Assembly: GCA_001870995.2 (NCBI GenBank)
Contig: MLAV02000016.1
Span: forward strand, 1-64,000
DNA from: Chitinophaga sp. CB10
Lineage (GTDB): Bacteria > Bacteroidota > Bacteroidia > Chitinophagales > Chitinophagaceae
Length of the DNA stretch: 64,000 bases
Direction: 5' to 3'
Position numbers and translations under genes: made by a program. Position 1 is the first letter of the stretch. The number at the start of each line of letters is the position of its first letter. Shown here in pieces: positions 62,779 to 64,000 of this stretch. Below the pieces are notes generated by a model, which was given only the letters and a program-made list of their open reading frames with translations, made no database searches and had not been told where the DNA came from.

Positions 62779-64000
62779 ATGGGAACCAATGCAGCCATGT
62801 TCCTCTCGCTGGAACACATTACCGTCAGATATCTTGATAAAACCATCTTTTCCAATCTCTCCTGGGACATTAAGGAAAACGAACAATGGGCCATTACGGG
62901 GCCAAGCGGCTCCGGCAAAACGGCGTTGCTCAATACCATACTAGGTAAGTTTAACGTCATCAACGGCGGTATCCGGTATTACTTTTATGAGCAGTACAGG
63001 CAAACGCATACCATCACCGATCCTTATTTCAATTACCGCAACCTGATAGCCTTCGTGGGGCATCATCATACCTTCAAAAACCTGTCGAACACCACTACTG
63101 ACTTTTATTACCAACAACGGTTCAACAGTATGGATGCTGATAACAGTCCTACCGTGGCCGAGCACCTGGGCATAACCGACATCCCCGCGCTGCTGGCGCC
63201 ACTGAAACTGCAACCCCTGCTGGCGAAGCGGCTGATCAAGCTCTCCAACGGGGAAACCCGCCGGGTGATGATTGCCCACGGGTTGCTGAAAAGCCCGAAG
63301 CTGCTTATGCTGGATAACCCATACATCGGCCTGGATGTACAAACCCGCAAGGACTTTACCCAAATGGTAAACGAAATTATCAAGGGCGGCACCACCGTGA
63401 TACTCACGACCTCTCCACGCGAGATACCTGCGCATATTACACATGTAATGACGCTGGAAAACGGGACTATAACGGGCAAGTACACACGCGATGAATTCCT
63501 GCAGCTCCCGCTGCCTGATGAATCGGCTGCAGACCTGCCGGTGATTGAAGCGGAAAAGATAGCATCCCTTACCAAACATATTGTTCCGCAGCAGTTCGAA
63601 GATATCATCCGCATGGAGCAGGTGAAAGTGAAGTACGGGGAAAACACCATCCTGGAAGATATTAACTGGACCGTGAAACCCAATGACAAATGGGCTTTGC
63701 TGGGGCATAACGGCGCCGGTAAATCCACCCTGCTCAGCCTTGTGAACGGGGATAACCCGCAGGCGTATGCCAATAAGCTATGGCTGTTTGACCGTAAACG
63801 CGGCAGCGGGGAAAGCATCTGGGATATCAAGAAAAAAATAGGCTTTGTTTCCCCGGAACTGCATCAGTACTTTACCGCCAGGGATAACAGCCTGCAGGTA
63901 GTATGCTCCGGGTTTTCCGATATTATAGGCAGCACCAGGCCAGCCACGGAGGAGCAGAAAGCCATTGCCGCCAGCTGGCTGGATATACTGGGCGTGGGCC
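62779..64000 (+). CDS. Tandem ABC ATPase (ModF-like), truncated by the window end
   Basis: At least 407 aa from ATG 62779 with no stop before the window end. Two ABC domains on one chain: the first with Walker A ITGPSGSGKTALLN, signature LSNGETRRVMIAH and Walker B LLMLDNPYIGLD; the second with Walker A LLGHNGAGKSTLLSLV. The signature LSNGE and the linker layout resemble ModF, a duplicated ABC ATPase without its own permease. The second signature and Walker B lie beyond the window. Divergent from elaA. Confidence 0.88.
   Translation, partial: MGTNAAMFLSLEHITVRYLDKTIFSNLSWDIKENEQWAITGPSGSGKTALLNTILGKFNVINGGIRYYFYEQYRQTHTITDPYFNYRNLIAFVGHHHTFKNLSNTTTDFYYQQRFNSMDADNSPTVAEHLGITDIPALLAPLKLQPLLAKRLIKLSNGETRRVMIAHGLLKSPKLLMLDNPYIGLDVQTRKDFTQMVNEIIKGGTTVILTTSPREIPAHITHVMTLENGTITGKYTRDEFLQLPLPDESAADLPVIEAEKIASLTKHIVPQQFEDIIRMEQVKVKYGENTILEDINWTVKPNDKWALLGHNGAGKSTLLSLVNGDNPQAYANKLWLFDRKRGSGESIWDIKKKIGFVSPELHQYFTARDNSLQVVCSGFSDIIGSTRPATEEQKAIAASWLDILGVG

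Overview
The window looks like a chromosomal segment of a Bacteroidota bacterium, probably of the Chitinophagaceae (Chitinophaga-like). The evidence is: promoter boxes of the TAnnTTTG type, Bacteroidota-restricted families (the DUF3127 protein with an SSB-like tail, and the DUF6452/DUF6048-type pair), tandem GH92 mannosidases, a ThuA/DUF1080 keto-sugar cluster, and an alpha-oxoamine synthase of the serine palmitoyltransferase type. The genus is an inference; no rRNA is present.

Two regions differ visibly in composition. Positions 1 to about 17,270 are AT-rich and form the right part of a genomic island. From about 17,300 onward the sequence is GC-richer, core-like chromosome. The island ends at a tRNA-Pro gene whose antisense strand encodes the C-terminus of a large serine recombinase. 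Inside the island there are: (a) TetR and AraC regulators with paired palindromic operators (1-2.0 kb); (b) a mobilization module with a Toprim/CHC2-like protein, an oriT-like repeat region, MobC, a HUH relaxase and a membrane coiled-coil protein (2.3-5.5 kb); (c) an XRE-type repressor divergent from a SWIM zinc-finger protein and a nucleotidyltransferase-HEPN protein (5.5-8.3 kb); (d) a Crp/Fnr regulator divergent from a tight seven-gene operon (8.4-14.5 kb) with a GcvH-like protein lacking the lipoyl lysine, a methyltransferase, a lipoprotein beta-carbonic anhydrase, a small unknown protein, a DUF983 protein, a SulP anion/bicarbonate transporter and an alpha-oxoamine synthase; (e) the recombinase module (14.6-17.3 kb). 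Module (d) is the best candidate for an undescribed system: a mobile CO2/bicarbonate-handling cargo operon.

The core part runs: SDR (atypical active site), tRNA-Pro, tRNA-Ser, dnaA, a DUF3127 protein, an FAD dehydrogenase, an ABC exporter pair, nitronate monooxygenase, a sugar-phosphate nucleotidyltransferase, glyA, a GntR/YtrA-regulated ABC operon with a clear 22-bp operator, an M20 peptidase, a SPOR protein, deoC and secA. A seven-gene sugar-oxidation cluster follows (38.4-47.4 kb): MFS importer, Gfo/Idh/MocA dehydrogenase, TIM-barrel isomerase, cytochrome c, DUF1080 hydrolase, ThuA, and a five-domain ThuA/sorbosone-dehydrogenase/PKD/cytochrome c/CBM lipoprotein. It fits the 3-keto-glycoside pathway.

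Two GH92 alpha-mannosidases and a LacI regulator come next, separated by an 84-bp tandem-repeat array. Beyond them lie a fatty acid desaturase, fabF, a lipoprotein, uvrA, the DUF6452/DUF6048-type pair, an ElaA acetyltransferase and an ABC ATPase that runs off the right edge. No CRISPR array, rRNA gene or insertion sequence was seen.
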